Source of the DNA: Xanthomonas phaseoli pv. phaseoli
GTDB lineage: Bacteria; Pseudomonadota; Gammaproteobacteria; Xanthomonadales; Xanthomonadaceae
DNA length: 64,000 nt
Reading direction: 5' to 3'
NCBI GenBank assembly: GCA_022749655.1
Contig: CP094243.1
Coordinates: 124,001 to 188,000, forward strand
The notes beneath the pieces were generated by a model. The model saw only the letters and a program-made list of their open reading frames with translations, made no database searches and was not told the DNA's origin. Position 1 is the first letter of the stretch. Each line of letters starts with the position of its first letter. Of this stretch, positions 9,450 to 19,170 are shown piece by piece. The position numbers and the translations under genes were made by a program.

Positions 9450-9593
9450 CCCCTCCCAGGGTGGCGCAATGTGGCGCCTGCTGAATCTGTCCTCGACGTC
9501 CGTTGCGGCAGAGGCAGCTGCATCAACCCGGCGCCCGCGGGCTGCCACAATGCAAAGCGTCATGTACCACCGGCATTGCGGTACTGCCAGCCA

Positions 9594-10893
9594 TCAGGCC
9601 GCCTTGTCGCTGTGGAATTGCTCTTCTTCGGTGGAGCCACGCAATGCGGTGGTGGACGATTGCCCCTGCTGGATCGCCTGCGTCACTGCATCGAAATAGC
9701 CGGTGCCTACTTCGCGCTGATGCTTGACTGCGCTAAATCCCTTCTCCGCCGCCTCGAACTCGGCCTGCTGCAATTCGACGAATGCACTCATCTGCCGGCG
9801 CGCGTAGCCGTGCGCCAGGTGGAACATGCCGTAATTCAAAGCGTGGAAGCCGGCCAGGGTGATGAACTGGAACTTGTAGCCATAGCTCGCCAGTTCGGTC
9901 TGGAACTTGGCGATGGTGGCATCGTCCAGATTCTTCTTCCAATTGAAACTCGGCGAGCAGTTGTTGTAGGCCAGCAGTTTGCCGGGGAACCGGGCATGGA
10001 TGGCCTGCGCAAACGCACGCGCAAATTCCAGGTCCGGCTTGCCGGTTTCGCACCAGATCAGATCTGCGTACGGGGCATACGCCAAGCCGCGGCTGATGGC
10101 CTGGTCCAGGCCATTGCGGGTCTTGAAGAAGCCTTCGACCGTGCGCTGCCCGGTGGTGAACGGTTGGTCATTGGCATCCACATCGCTGGTGATCAGGTCG
10201 GCGGCTTCGGCGTCGGTGCGGGCAATCAGCACCGTCGGCACGCCCAGCACATCGGCGGCCAGGCGCGCGGCATTCAATTTTTCGATCGCCTCACGCGTGG
10301 GCACCAGCACCTTGCCGCCCATATGGCCGCATTTCTTGACCGACGCCAGTTGGTCTTCGAAGTGAACGCCAGCCGCGCCGGCTTCGATCATCGCCTTCAT
10401 CAGTTCGAAGGCGTTGAGCACGCCACCGAAACCGGCTTCGGCATCGGCCACGATCGGCTGCAGGGAAGTCGATGGCATCGTTGCCTTCGGCATGATGCAG
10501 CTGGTCGGCGCGCAGCAAGGTGTTGTTGATACGATTGACCACCGCCGGCACCGAATCGGCCGGGTAGAGCGATTGGTCCGGATACATCTGCCCGGCCAGA
10601 TTGGCATCGGCGGCAACCTGCCAGCCGCTCAGGTAGATCGCCTTCAACCCGGCCTTGACCTGCTGCATGGCCTGGTTGCCGGTCAGCGCGCCCAGCGCAT
10701 TGACGAACGGCGTGGCATGCAATGAGGTCCACAATTTTTCTGCACCCAACCGCGCCAGCGAATGCTCGACATGCACGGTGCCGCGCAGGCGCACCACATC
10801 GGCAGCGCTGTAATTGCGGATGATGCCGCTCCAGCGCGGGTTGTTGGACCAGTCCCGCTGCAGTTGTTCGGCGCTTTGCAGTGTAGTGCTCAT
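9594..10893 (-). pseudogene. aceA: isocitrate lyase, frameshifted in this sequence
   Basis: Cleaves isocitrate to glyoxylate and succinate in the glyoxylate shunt (cytoplasm). The gene would encode about 432 residues, normal for AceA. The catalytic KKCGHMGG segment and the conserved [20 protein letters not shown] and SPSFNWKK segments are visible. One extra base in the run at 10463-10465 breaks the frame (AIDF should continue as [11 protein letters not shown]). The start at 10893 ([11 protein letters not shown]) has AGGAGA 8 nt upstream. It lies downstream of aceB on the same strand and ends before a terminator. Because this is a core gene with a single homopolymer indel, sequencing error is more likely than true loss. 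Confidence 0.92.
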
Positions 10894-11052
10894 CTTGCGT
10901 TCTCCTGAGAGGTACGGCGGATGGAACGAGGAAAAATGGCAGGCGTGCGGCATGGCAAGGCCGTCGTTGCGCATGCGTGCGCAACGGGCGGTGTTGTGCG
11001 TTGAAGTGGAAACTGCGGAACGCCGGTGGCGAGGCGTCGCCGCAGGGTGAGA

Positions 11053-12667
11053 TCAATCGATCAGGCGGTACGCCGGGACAGTGAGGAAGTCCGCCAGTTC
11101 GTCGGCGCCGCTCAACTCCTCCAGCAAGGCGATCGCTTCATCGATCCGTGCAGCGCCGGGCAGCGCGGTGGCGGTTCCCAACCGTGCGGGCAGCGCGCGC
11201 AAGGTCGCCTGCAGCAGGTGGTGATCGATGGCGGTGCCATCATCCAGGTGCTGGCCGTGATGCAGCCATTGCCACAGCTGCGCGCGGCTGATCTCGGCCG
11301 TGGCGGCGTCTTCCATCAGGTGGTGGATCGGTACGCAGCCATTGCCGTCCAACCACGCCGCCAGATAGCGCACGCACACTTCGACATTACCTTCGAACCC
11401 AGCGCGGGTGACATTGCCCGGCGAGGGCGCGATCAGCATGTCGCGCGTCACCTGCACGTCGTTGCGCAATACATGCTGCTGGTGCGCGGTGGGCATGTGT
11501 TCGTCGAACAGTTTCATCGCCACCGGAATCAGCGCCGGATGTGCCACCCAGGTGCCATCGTGGCCGGCGGTCACTTCGCGCAACTTGTCGGCACGCACGC
11601 GGGCCATGGCCTGTTCGTTGGCCGCTTCATCGTGGTTGATCGGAATCTGCGCGGCCATGCCGCCCATTGCATGCGCGCCGCGGCGGTGGCAGGTCTTGAT
11701 CAACAGCTCCGAATAGGCCTTCAGAAATGGCTGGGTCATGGTGACCTGGCCACGTTCGGGCAGCACGCGGTCGCGGTGCGCACGAAAGGTTTTCAGGTAG
11801 GAAAAATATAGTCCCAACGCCCGCAGTTCAGGCCCACGATGCGCTCGCGCAGCGCGTAGAGGATTTCGTCCATCTCGAACACCGCCGGCAGCGTTTCGAT
11901 CAGCACGGTGACCTTGATCTGCGCATGCGGCAGGCCCAGCATCGCTTCGATATGCGCCAGCGCGGTGTCCCACAGTGCGGCTTCTTCCATGCTCTGCAGC
12001 TTGGGCAGATACAGGTACGGGCCACGGTCCTTGGCCAGCAACGCGCGGCCGTTGTGGAAGGCAAACAGCGCCGCATCGAACAGGCCGCCGGCCAGCGGCT
12101 GGCCGTCGATCAGCACGTGCTTTTCGTCCAGGTGCCAGCCGCGCGGGCGCACGATCAGCACGGCACGTTCGGCCTCCGGGCGCAGGGCGTAGTGCTTGCC
12201 GTTGGGCGCATCGAAGCTGAGGTCACCGCGCACCGCCGCAGCCAGGGTGCGCTGGCCGGCCAGCAGGTTGCGCCAGGTCGGCGCGGTGGAGTCTTCGAAG
12301 TCGGCCATGAACACCTTGGCGCCGGAGTTCAGCGCGTTGATGACCATCTTCGGGTCGGTCGGGCCAGTGATTTCGACGCGCCGGTCCTGCAGCGCCGCCG
12401 GCAGGGGGCCACGCGCCAATCGCCGGCACGGATGGCCTGGGTATCGGTCCGAAAGTCTGGCAGCTGACCGGCATCGAAGGCGGCCTGGCGCTGGCGCCGC
12501 TGGGCCAGGCGCTGTTGGCGGCCGGGCTCGATCGCCCGGTGCAGCGAGACCAGCAGGGCCAGCGCGGCGGCCGGCAGCAGCTCTGCCTGGCTGGCGATCT
12601 GAGTGGTCAACGAAATGCCGGGCGTGGCGTGGTCGGTGGGACGGGGAGCAAACGCGATGGCAGCCAT
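11053..12667 (-). pseudogene. aceB: malate synthase A, frameshifted in this sequence
   Basis: Condenses glyoxylate with acetyl-CoA to malate, the second glyoxylate-shunt step. The reconstructed length of about 538 residues matches class A malate synthases. Conserved segments include VFMADFEDSTAPTW, VTVLIETLPAVFEMDEILYA, GRWDYIF and AMGGMAAQIPI. Two single-base losses are seen: one G in the plus-strand run at 12404-12408 (DWRVAP should continue LPAALQDR), and one A at 11802-11806 (WDYIF should continue SYLKTFRAH). The start at 12667 is MAAIAFAPRP. It is the first gene of aceB-aceA and is divergent from a LysR gene. Both indels are homopolymer events and may be errors. Confidence 0.92.
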
Positions 12668-12785
12668 GTGGGGGTCCTTGTGCATCCGGACCTGCACCGT
12701 GCGCCCGATGCAACTATTTGACAAAGCAGTTTTATCAATGCTGTAAATAAGCCTGACTTATATTAGACCAGCGCAGCGCAACCGC
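12668..12785. promoter_or_regulatory. aceB/lysR divergent promoter region
   Basis: A 118-bp spacer between divergent starts, AT-rich near its middle. A TTGACA hexamer at 12718-12723 followed 18 bp later by TGTAAAT could serve the LysR gene. LysR proteins usually bind such intergenic spacers and control the divergent operon, so regulation of aceBA from here is the expected reading. No single operator is assigned. Confidence 0.45.
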
Positions 12786-13739
12786 ATGGCGCCAACCCCC
12801 GATTTTCCTACAAATCCGATCGACTCAAGCCGCTGCGCGTTCTGCCAGACGGTGCGTCTGGGTTCTGTCTCACGTGCGGCTGAGGCGCTGTATGTCAGCC
12901 AACCGGCGGTGACCTTGCAGTTGCAGGCACTGGAGCGCGATCTGGGCGTGCCGCTGTTCGAACGCTCCGGGCGACGCATGGCACCCAGCCGCGAGGGCCA
13001 GTTGCTGTACGACATGGCGCAGCCACTGGTGGAAAGCCTGGATGGGCTGGAAGCGGGCTTTCGCGAAAAGGTACGCGGGCTGGATGCCGGCGAGCTCAAT
13101 ATCGCTGCCAACAGCTCCACCATCCTGTACCTGCTGCCGCGCATCGTGGCCAACTTCCGCGCGCACCATCCGGACGTGCGGCTGACCCTGCACAACGCCA
13201 TCAGCGCCGATGGCACCGACCTGCTGCGCGAAGATGCGGTGGATCTGGCGGTCGGCTCGATGCTGGACGTGCCGGCCGACCTCAACTACGCGCCGGTCTA
13301 CCGTTTCGAGCAATTGCTGATCACCCCGCCCGATCATCCATTGGCCGGCAAGGCCGAGGTCGCGTTGCAGGATCTGTCGCCATATCCATTGATCCTGCCG
13401 CCGCGCCGGCAGGTGACCTACCGCCTGGTCGATCTGGTCTTTCAGCAAGCGCGCGTGCCCTACACCGTGGCACTGGAAGTGGGCGGCTGGGAGGTGATCA
13501 AGCAATACGTGGCGATGGGCATGGGTATTTCCATCGTCACCGCGATCTGCCTCACCGACGCCGACCGCGACAAGCTGGCCACGCGCTCGCTGAAGGATTT
13601 TTTCCCGACCCGCAGCTACGGCGTGGTGGTGCGCAAGGGCAAGTATCTGTCGCCGCAAGCACGTGCGTTTATCGAGCTGATCCAGCCGGATCTGTTCACT
13701 CCGCGCGGCTATGACGAGAGCGGCGCTTCGGAGCGTTGA
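12786..13739 (+). CDS. LysR-family regulator divergent from aceBA
   Basis: A 317-residue LysR transcription factor. The N-terminal winged HTH contains GSVSRAAEALYVSQPAVTLQ and the C-terminal effector domain spans roughly 95-300. Its position divergent from aceBA suggests it controls the glyoxylate shunt. Residues 8-17 (PTNPIDSSRC) look garbled. Restoring one T in the run at 12803-12806 and a GC dinucleotide near 12831-12840 yields SYKSDRLKPLRAFCQTV, which matches the usual LysR start much better. Two compensating indels are therefore suspected. The frame is otherwise open. Confidence 0.88.
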   Translation: MAPTPDFPTNPIDSSRCAFCQTVRLGSVSRAAEALYVSQPAVTLQLQALERDLGVPLFERSGRRMAPSREGQLLYDMAQPLVESLDGLEAGFREKVRGLDAGELNIAANSSTILYLLPRIVANFRAHHPDVRLTLHNAISADGTDLLREDAVDLAVGSMLDVPADLNYAPVYRFEQLLITPPDHPLAGKAEVALQDLSPYPLILPPRRQVTYRLVDLVFQQARVPYTVALEVGGWEVIKQYVAMGMGISIVTAICLTDADRDKLATRSLKDFFPTRSYGVVVRKGKYLSPQARAFIELIQPDLFTPRGYDESGASER

Positions 13740-14098
13740 GTCGTTCGCTATGGCCCGGCGTTATCGCCCGGCATCGCGGCAATGCGGGCACGCATCGCGC
13801 CATCGATCACGCGCACCCGCCGGAAGACGCTCGGTCAAGCGCGCAGAATGTGTGTGCCATGCAGCAATGCGAGCGAACGCGACAAGATGCTGTTACCTGC
13901 ATCGGACCATCTATTCCGCACGTCAGGACGCTTTGCGTGCGTGCGTTGATCGCCCACCTGATCGCAGCGCGTCGCCACGCATAAACTTAAGCGCCGGAGC
14001 AAGCCGCGCATCGTCGCGTCGTCGGTTGGGGGAATGACTGGCCGATGACCTGCAGGACGCGAAGGCTGGGCCGACTCAACCACTGGAATGCTGACGCG
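13740..14098. other. intergenic stretch without recognised gene
   Basis: These 359 bp between the LysR gene and the antiporter hold no coding frame or structure that I can support. The promoter of the antiporter presumably lies near the right end. Confidence 0.5.
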
Positions 14099-15358
14099 AT
14101 GAATCCGACCACGTTGTTGCTGGTGCAGTTGGTAGTGATCCTGGGCGCTGCGCGCCTGTGCGGTGCGGTGTTGCAACGCATTGGGCAGCCACCGGTCATC
14201 GGCGAAATGGCGGCAGGGTTGTTGCTCGGCCCGATCGCCTTCGGTGCCTGGCTGCCCGAGCTGCACACGGCGTTGTTCGCCGCCAACAGCCTGCCGCCGC
14301 TGTCCGGCCTGGCCACGATGGGCGTGGTGCTTTTCATGTTCGTGGTCGGCGCGGAATTGCGGGCGCCGGAAGGCACCAAGGCGCAAGTGCGCGCCTCGAT
14401 CCTGGTGGGCGTGTCCGGCATCGTGTTGCCGCTGCTGCTCGGGCTGGCTGCCGCACCGTGGCTGTTTCCGCGCTTCGCACCGCCCGGCATCGGCTTCTGG
14501 CCGTTCGCGCTGTTCATCGCCGCGGCGATGTCGGTGACGGCATTTCCGGTGCTGGCGCGCATCCTCAAGGACCGCAACATGACCCGCACCCCGGCCGGCC
14601 GCCTGGCGCTGGGCGCGGCCGTGATCGACGATGCCACGGTCTGGATCTTCCTGGCGATCGTGCTGACCCTGACCGGCAACAACGCGCATGGCGGCGTCGC
14701 GTTTACGGCCATCGGTGCGTTGGTCCTGATCGCCGCCGTGTTCGGTGTGCTCAAGCCTGCCTATGCGCGCCTGCTGCGCTCCCGCGCGCATGACGGCCGG
14801 TATGCACCGAGCGCGCTGGTATGGGTCTTGATCGGTCTGCTGGCGTGCGCTGCGCTGGCCGAGTGGATCGGGCTGCATGCGATCTTTGGCGCCTTCCTGT
14901 TCGGTATTTGCCTTCCGCGCGATGACCGCCTGCTGGAGCATCTGGCCGGGCGTATCGAACCGCTGGCCATCACCTTGCTGATGCCGGTGCTGTTTGCGGT
15001 TGCCGGTCAAGCCACCAGCCCTGGCGCGTTCGCCGGCGCCGGCCTGAGCGGACTTGTGCTGGTGATCGGCGTGGCGGTAAGCGGCAAGTTGCTCGGCTGC
15101 ACGCTGGGCGCGCGCCTGAGTGGCCATCAATGGCGCGACAGTCTCACTGTCGGCTCGCTGATGAACGCACGCGGGCTGATGGAGTTGGTGGTGATCAAGA
15201 TCGGCTTGGATAGCGGTGTGATCGGGCCGGACCTGTTTACGCTGTTGTTCGGCATGACGCTGGTGACCACGGTGATGGCCTCGCCGATGGTGGCCTGGTT
15301 CCAGCGCAAACGGCACGCAGCCGCCGATGCGCTGGCCGCAAGCAACTCGCCTCGATGA
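14099..15358 (+). CDS. CPA2-type cation:proton antiporter
   Basis: About 419 residues with roughly 12 hydrophobic membrane segments, a complete Na+/H+ exchanger domain of the CPA2 (KefB/NapA-like) group, acting in the inner membrane. Conserved features are GQPPVIGEMAAGLLLGP in the first helices, FPVLARILKDRNM, the paired acids in GAAVIDDATVW (ion-binding DD) and MNARGLMELVV near the end. No TrkA-N nucleotide-binding tail is present. The ATG at 14099 (MNPTTLLL) is chosen because the hydrophobic helix starts directly after it. The transported ion cannot be told from sequence. Confidence 0.9.
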   Translation: MNPTTLLLVQLVVILGAARLCGAVLQRIGQPPVIGEMAAGLLLGPIAFGAWLPELHTALFAANSLPPLSGLATMGVVLFMFVVGAELRAPEGTKAQVRASILVGVSGIVLPLLLGLAAAPWLFPRFAPPGIGFWPFALFIAAAMSVTAFPVLARILKDRNMTRTPAGRLALGAAVIDDATVWIFLAIVLTLTGNNAHGGVAFTAIGALVLIAAVFGVLKPAYARLLRSRAHDGRYAPSALVWVLIGLLACAALAEWIGLHAIFGAFLFGICLPRDDRLLEHLAGRIEPLAITLLMPVLFAVAGQATSPGAFAGAGLSGLVLVIGVAVSGKLLGCTLGARLSGHQWRDSLTVGSLMNARGLMELVVIKIGLDSGVIGPDLFTLLFGMTLVTTVMASPMVAWFQRKRHAAADALAASNSPR

Positions 15359-15505
15359 TGAGGGCGCGATGCTGCTGCAGTGCCGCGATAGGCCGGATAT
15401 CGTGCATGCAACGGAGCTGGGGCCGAGCGCACGGTGTTGAATCACCGCACGCTCCACGTTGCGGCACTGCACACACCCGCATCCGCTTCCAGGCAGGGCG
15501 CCATC

Positions 15506-16234
15506 ATGTCCAACCCAGCTGAGCCGTGTTATGCCGAAAGCGCGGCACCGCCTGCATTGCGCGCGCAGTTGCAGTGCACTTGGCAATTTCGCCAGGGCAG
15601 TCACACGCCGCAACCGGTGCTGGTGTTGCCCGATGGCAGCGTCGATCTGATCTGGAATGGCAGCGAAGTATTCGTTGCCGGGCCGGATCGCACTGCCAAT
15701 CCCGCACTGGTGGCAGCAGGCACGACGCTGACCGGCGTCCGTCTGGCGGCGGGCGTGGCGGCCGGTCTGCTGCAGCTGCCCTTACACGCCATTGCCGACC
15801 AACGCGTCGCGCTGGAAACGCTGTGGGGCGTGCAGGGCCGCACGTGGCAGCATCGCCTGGAAGACGGCGCCGACCCGTTACAGATATTGCAGACACTGTG
15901 CCAACAGCACGCCGCAGCGCGCGATCGGCAGATGGCGTGGCTGTTCGAACAACTCACCGTCGGCACGCCGACACGGCTAAGCGCGTTGACCGAGGCATTG
16001 GGCATCAGCGAGCGCTCGCTGCGCCGCCGCTGCCAGGACGCATTCGGCTACGGCAGCAAGACGCTGGAGCGCGTCCTGCGCCTGCAGCGCTTTCTGCGGA
16101 TCGTGCGAAGGCACCGCAACTTGACCGAGGCCGCGCTGCACGCCGGCTACGGCGATGCGCCGCATCTGGTGCGCGATGCACGCCAACTGACCGGTCTGAG
16201 CCCGCGCGCACTGGTGCAGCAGCACGCCCGCTGA
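15506..16234 (+). CDS. AraC-family transcriptional regulator
   Basis: About 242 residues. The N-terminal region (VLVLPDGSVDLIWNG) resembles the DUF6597-type domain found in front of AraC HTH regions. Residues 160-240 hold two HTH motifs of AraC type (LTEALGISERSLRRRCQDAFGYG and LTEAALHAGYGDAPHLVRD, each described from the visible frame). The start at 15506 (MSNPAEPCYAE) is the first ATG before the conserved domain. It is followed 68 nt later by a VOC-family gene on the same strand, a frequent pairing, so it may regulate that gene. Confidence 0.86.
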   Translation: MSNPAEPCYAESAAPPALRAQLQCTWQFRQGSHTPQPVLVLPDGSVDLIWNGSEVFVAGPDRTANPALVAAGTTLTGVRLAAGVAAGLLQLPLHAIADQRVALETLWGVQGRTWQHRLEDGADPLQILQTLCQQHAAARDRQMAWLFEQLTVGTPTRLSALTEALGISERSLRRRCQDAFGYGSKTLERVLRLQRFLRIVRRHRNLTEAALHAGYGDAPHLVRDARQLTGLSPRALVQQHAR

Positions 16235-16302
16235 CTTGGCCGTTTTCGCCAAGCCAGCGGCCTGCGCTATCTGCATGCTGTGCACTCGCTCAGGAGCACG
16301 CC

Positions 16303-16649
16303 ATGACCGACACCACGCAACACCGCATCGATTACCTGGAATTTGCCGTCGACTCGATCGCCGTCGCCAAAGCTTTTATGGCCAGGCCTTCGGCTGGACA
16401 TTTCAGGACTACGGCCCGGACTACTGCGAATTCCGCGACGGCCGCCTGAGCGGCGGTTTCTTCCATGGCACGCCGCAACCGGGTGGCGCGCTGGTGGTGC
16501 TCGCCTCCGATGATCTGGCCCACAGCCAGGCGCGTATCGAAGCGGCAGGTGGACGCATCACCCAAGCGGTGTTCGCATTTCCGGGCGGGCGCCGTTTTCA
16601 CTTTGCCGACCCGCACGGGTATGCCTTGGCGGTGTGGTCCAAAGATTAA
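16303..16649 (+). pseudogene. VOC-family (glyoxalase-like) protein, frameshifted
   Basis: A small vicinal-oxygen-chelate protein of about 115 residues (one beta-alpha-beta-beta-beta set per half). It begins MTDTTQHRIDYLEFAV and ends PHGYALAVWSKD. One T is missing from the run at 16374-16377: AVAKAF should continue YGQAFGWTFQDYGPDY. Such proteins are metal-dependent lyases, dioxygenases or resistance proteins, and no specific substrate is suggested. It follows the AraC gene. AGGAG precedes the ATG by 7 nt. The indel is homopolymeric and may be an error. Confidence 0.85.
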
Positions 16650-16821
16650 GCGCAGCGACCGAAACGCCTACGCGCACCGCCTGGCGGGCGCGGTCGGCGC
16701 GCGGAATCGGCAGGTACCACTCGTGCACTGCTGTTCCGCGCGCGCTGTCGGCGCCCACCTGAAGACTGTTCGCAATGCTTGTTGGCCAATCAAAGAGCAC
16801 AAGTGAGCGTGCCGCCCGCGC

Positions 16822-17454
16822 TCACTTGCGCGCGTACAGCCCCAAAAACATCGCCACCGCCGATTCGGCCACCTGCGTCTGTTGCTGCGGCGACAGCGGC
16901 GGCTGGCCCATGGTGATCTGCGGCCAGAACGCAAAGCCCTTCACCAGCGCCTGCAACTGCTGCGCGGCGAATTCCGGCTCCACCCCTGCCAGCCGGCCGT
17001 CGGCCAGTGCGGCACGCAGCCAGGTGGTGGTGCCCTCTTCCTTGCTGCCCAGCTGCGACAACAATTCGCGCGCGCGCGCCGGCGAGTGAATGCCTTCGGC
17101 GATGGCCACGCGCGACAGATCGATAAACGCCGGGTCGTCCAACAACCGCAGTTTCTGTTGCAGCAGCGCGATCAACTGCAGGTGCAGCGGTTGATCGGGC
17201 CGATACGCCAGATTCACCGCCTCGGCGCTGCGCTGCCACAGCCCGCGCAAAATCTCGCCGAACAAGGCGTCCTTGCTTGGGAAGTGGTTATAGACCGTGC
17301 GTTTGGAAACGCCGGCGGTGGCGGCCACGCGGTCCATGCTGGTCGCTTCGAAGCCGTGCTGCCGGAACTCGGCAATGGCGGCCTCGACGATGGCGTTGCG
17401 CTTGCGGTCGGTCAGGCGCTGGGGTGTGGTCGGTGAGGAAGACAAGGTCGACAT
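16822..17454 (-). CDS. TetR/AcrR-family repressor
   Basis: 210 residues. The N-terminal HTH (residues 18-62) reads FEATSMDRVAATAGVSKRTV then YNHFPSKDALF. The C-terminal half resembles the AefR-like TetR ligand domain. The gene is divergent from an MBL-fold hydrolase at 17687. The 232-bp spacer carries a perfect palindrome, a plausible operator through which it represses itself and the hydrolase. The ligand is unknown. Confidence 0.9.
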   Translation of the reverse strand: MSTLSSSPTTPQRLTDRKRNAIVEAAIAEFRQHGFEATSMDRVAATAGVSKRTVYNHFPSKDALFGEILRGLWQRSAEAVNLAYRPDQPLHLQLIALLQQKLRLLDDPAFIDLSRVAIAEGIHSPARARELLSQLGSKEEGTTTWLRAALADGRLAGVEPEFAAQQLQALVKGFAFWPQITMGQPPLSPQQQTQVAESAVAMFLGLYARK

Positions 17455-17496
17455 CCGGTAATTTTACACCCGGTAGTTTACTTTCACGCAGATAAA

Positions 17497-17511
17497 ACTA
17501 CACTGTGTAGT
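17497..17511. promoter_or_regulatory. palindromic operator candidate for the TetR regulator
   Basis: ACTACACTGTGTAGT is a perfect 15-bp palindrome about a central T, located 43 bp upstream of the TetR start. A degenerate related site, TTACACCCGGTAGTT, occurs at about 17464-17478. TetR regulators typically bind such palindromes in their own divergent promoter. Confidence 0.5.
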
Positions 17512-17686
17512 GTAATCACTCTGGTGCTGCTGGCCCGCCGCTGTCATCTCGCCGCAGTTGGTCTGTAGGAACCTGCCTGTGCAACCGTCCATGCCGATCC
17601 TGACGCCAGTTGCACCCAGTGCTTGTTGCATCGCCGTTGCCTGATTGCTCGTCCTTTTGCTTTCCCACGTCTTGCTCGGACTTCCC

Positions 17687-18744
17687 ATGGCCTCCCCACG
17701 TCCTTCCCCGTATGCCGATTCGCCACAGTTTCGCGCTGGCCGCTTCCGTAATGCGATGCCGTTGCCGACCACCGTCATGACCCTGCGCGAACAGCTCGGC
17801 CTGATGTGGGCCATGGTGTTCGGCAAGCCGCGCACCACGGTGCCCGCCGCGCCCTTGCCGGTGCAGCCGCTGACGCGCGCGCAACTGCTGGCCGCGCCGG
17901 ATCGCAGCCTGTACCGGCTGGGCCATTCCACACTGCTGATGAAGCTGGCGGGCGGGCTGTGGCTGACCGACCCGGTGTTTTCCAAACGCGCCTCGCCGGT
18001 GCCGTTCGCCGGGCCCAAGCGCTTCCACGCCCCGCCGATTGCGCTGGACGCACTGCCGCCGCTGGCTGGGGTGATCCTGTCGCATGACCACTACGACCAT
18101 CTCGACCGCGCCACCATCCGCGCGCTGGCCGACCGAGTCGGCGTGTTTGTGGTCCCGTTGGGCGTGGGCGACCTGCTGGTGCGCTGGGGCGTGGATCCGG
18201 CCAAGGTGCGGCAGCTGGATTGGTGGGAGTCGATCCGCGTTGCCGGCCTGCAGCTGACATCCACCCCGTCGCAACATTTTTCCGGCCGCGGGCTGTTCGA
18301 CAACGGGCGCGCGCTGTGGTGTTCCTGGGTGATCCAGGCAGGCGACCTGCGCCTGTTTTTCAGCGGCGACGGCGGTTATGGCCCGCACTTCAAGACCATC
18401 GGTGAGCAGCTCGGGCCGTTCGATGTGGCATTGATCGAAAACGGCGCCTACGATCAGATGTGCCGCCGCACGTGCACATGCAGCCGGAGCAGAGCCTGCA
18501 GGCGTTCATCGACGTCGGCGGCCGTAGCCTGCTGCCGATCCACAACGGCACCTTCGACCTGGCCTTGCACGCGTGGCAGGAGCCGCTGGACCGGATCGTG
18601 GCGCTGGCCGACTCCGCTGGTGTCGCACTGATCACCCCGTGCATGGGCGAGCGCGTGGACCTGAATGCCCCTGGCAACCGCGTGCGTTGGTGGCGGCAGG
18701 ACGCTGCGGCCACCGCATCGGATGGGTTGGTGGCAACGCCGTAA
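17687..18744 (+). pseudogene. MBL-fold metal-dependent hydrolase, frameshifted
   Basis: A metallo-beta-lactamase-fold enzyme of about 352 residues, of the UlaG/NAPE-PLD-like type. The metal-binding signature SHDHYDHLD is near residue 130, with SQHFSGRG and FSGDGGYGPHF further on. One base is missing at about 18460-18463: AYDQM should continue as W followed by PPHVHMQPEQSLQAF. The C-terminal part (GTFDLALHAWQEPLDR) is then read in another frame. The ATG at 17687 (MASPRPSPYADS) is the likely start. It is divergent from a TetR gene and a palindrome. The substrate is unknown; related proteins hydrolyse N-acyl-phosphatidylethanolamine or ascorbate lactone. Confidence 0.85.
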
Positions 18745-18888
18745 GCGGCGGGCGACGGGCGGGCGTGGGTTGCGGGTGTGACTACGCCATCGTGCTTGTG
18801 ATGCTTGTCGGCATCCTGATGACTGCGTGCACCGCGTGAGGCAAACATCGGCGATGTCAGTCTGTTTGACATCGCGAGTGCCATTGCC

Positions 18889-18939
18889 ACGCGTCTGGAT
18901 CTGCGTGTCTCGATCTGCGTGTCTCGATCTTCGCGTCTG
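18889..18939. repeat. 14-bp tandem repeat, about 3.5 copies
   Basis: GATCTGCGTGTCTC occurs at 18898-18911 and 18912-18925, followed by a degenerate copy and preceded by a partial one. It lies in the 426-bp gap 18745-19170, in which no gene was recognised. Confidence 0.6.
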
Positions 18940-19066
18940 GCACTACAGCGGCAGGCAGTCGGAGACGACTGGCACGTTCTGGCATGTCCCTGCGCACGGT
19001 GCGTTGAAGACCTGAATGCTGATCCTGAAAGTGGCAGCACCATCGTGTAGCGCGTCACATCCGCAT

Positions 19067-19106
19067 AAACAAAGACGGGATGGCCGTGGCCATCCCGTCT
19101 TTGTTT
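19067..19106 (-). terminator. strong bidirectional terminator, dcp
   Basis: A perfect 19-bp stem (19067-19085 with 19088-19106) closes over two bases, and the stem itself ends TTTGTTT on either strand. It lies 64 nt beyond the dcp stop. Confidence 0.8.
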
Positions 19107-19170
19107 GCTAGTCGCATTGGCCAGGCATGCATGCCTGCGCATGCAAACATCGCCTACGCACGCACGTCGC

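Noticed and set aside
7483..9699. A 738-codon frame on the plus strand opposite the cyclase/GGDEF genes
   Set aside because: It is a long antisense frame, as is typical in high-GC DNA, and its translation has no domain while the minus-strand genes do.
13835..15613. A 592-codon minus-strand frame opposite the antiporter
   Set aside because: Antisense shadow; the plus frame is a recognisable membrane transporter.
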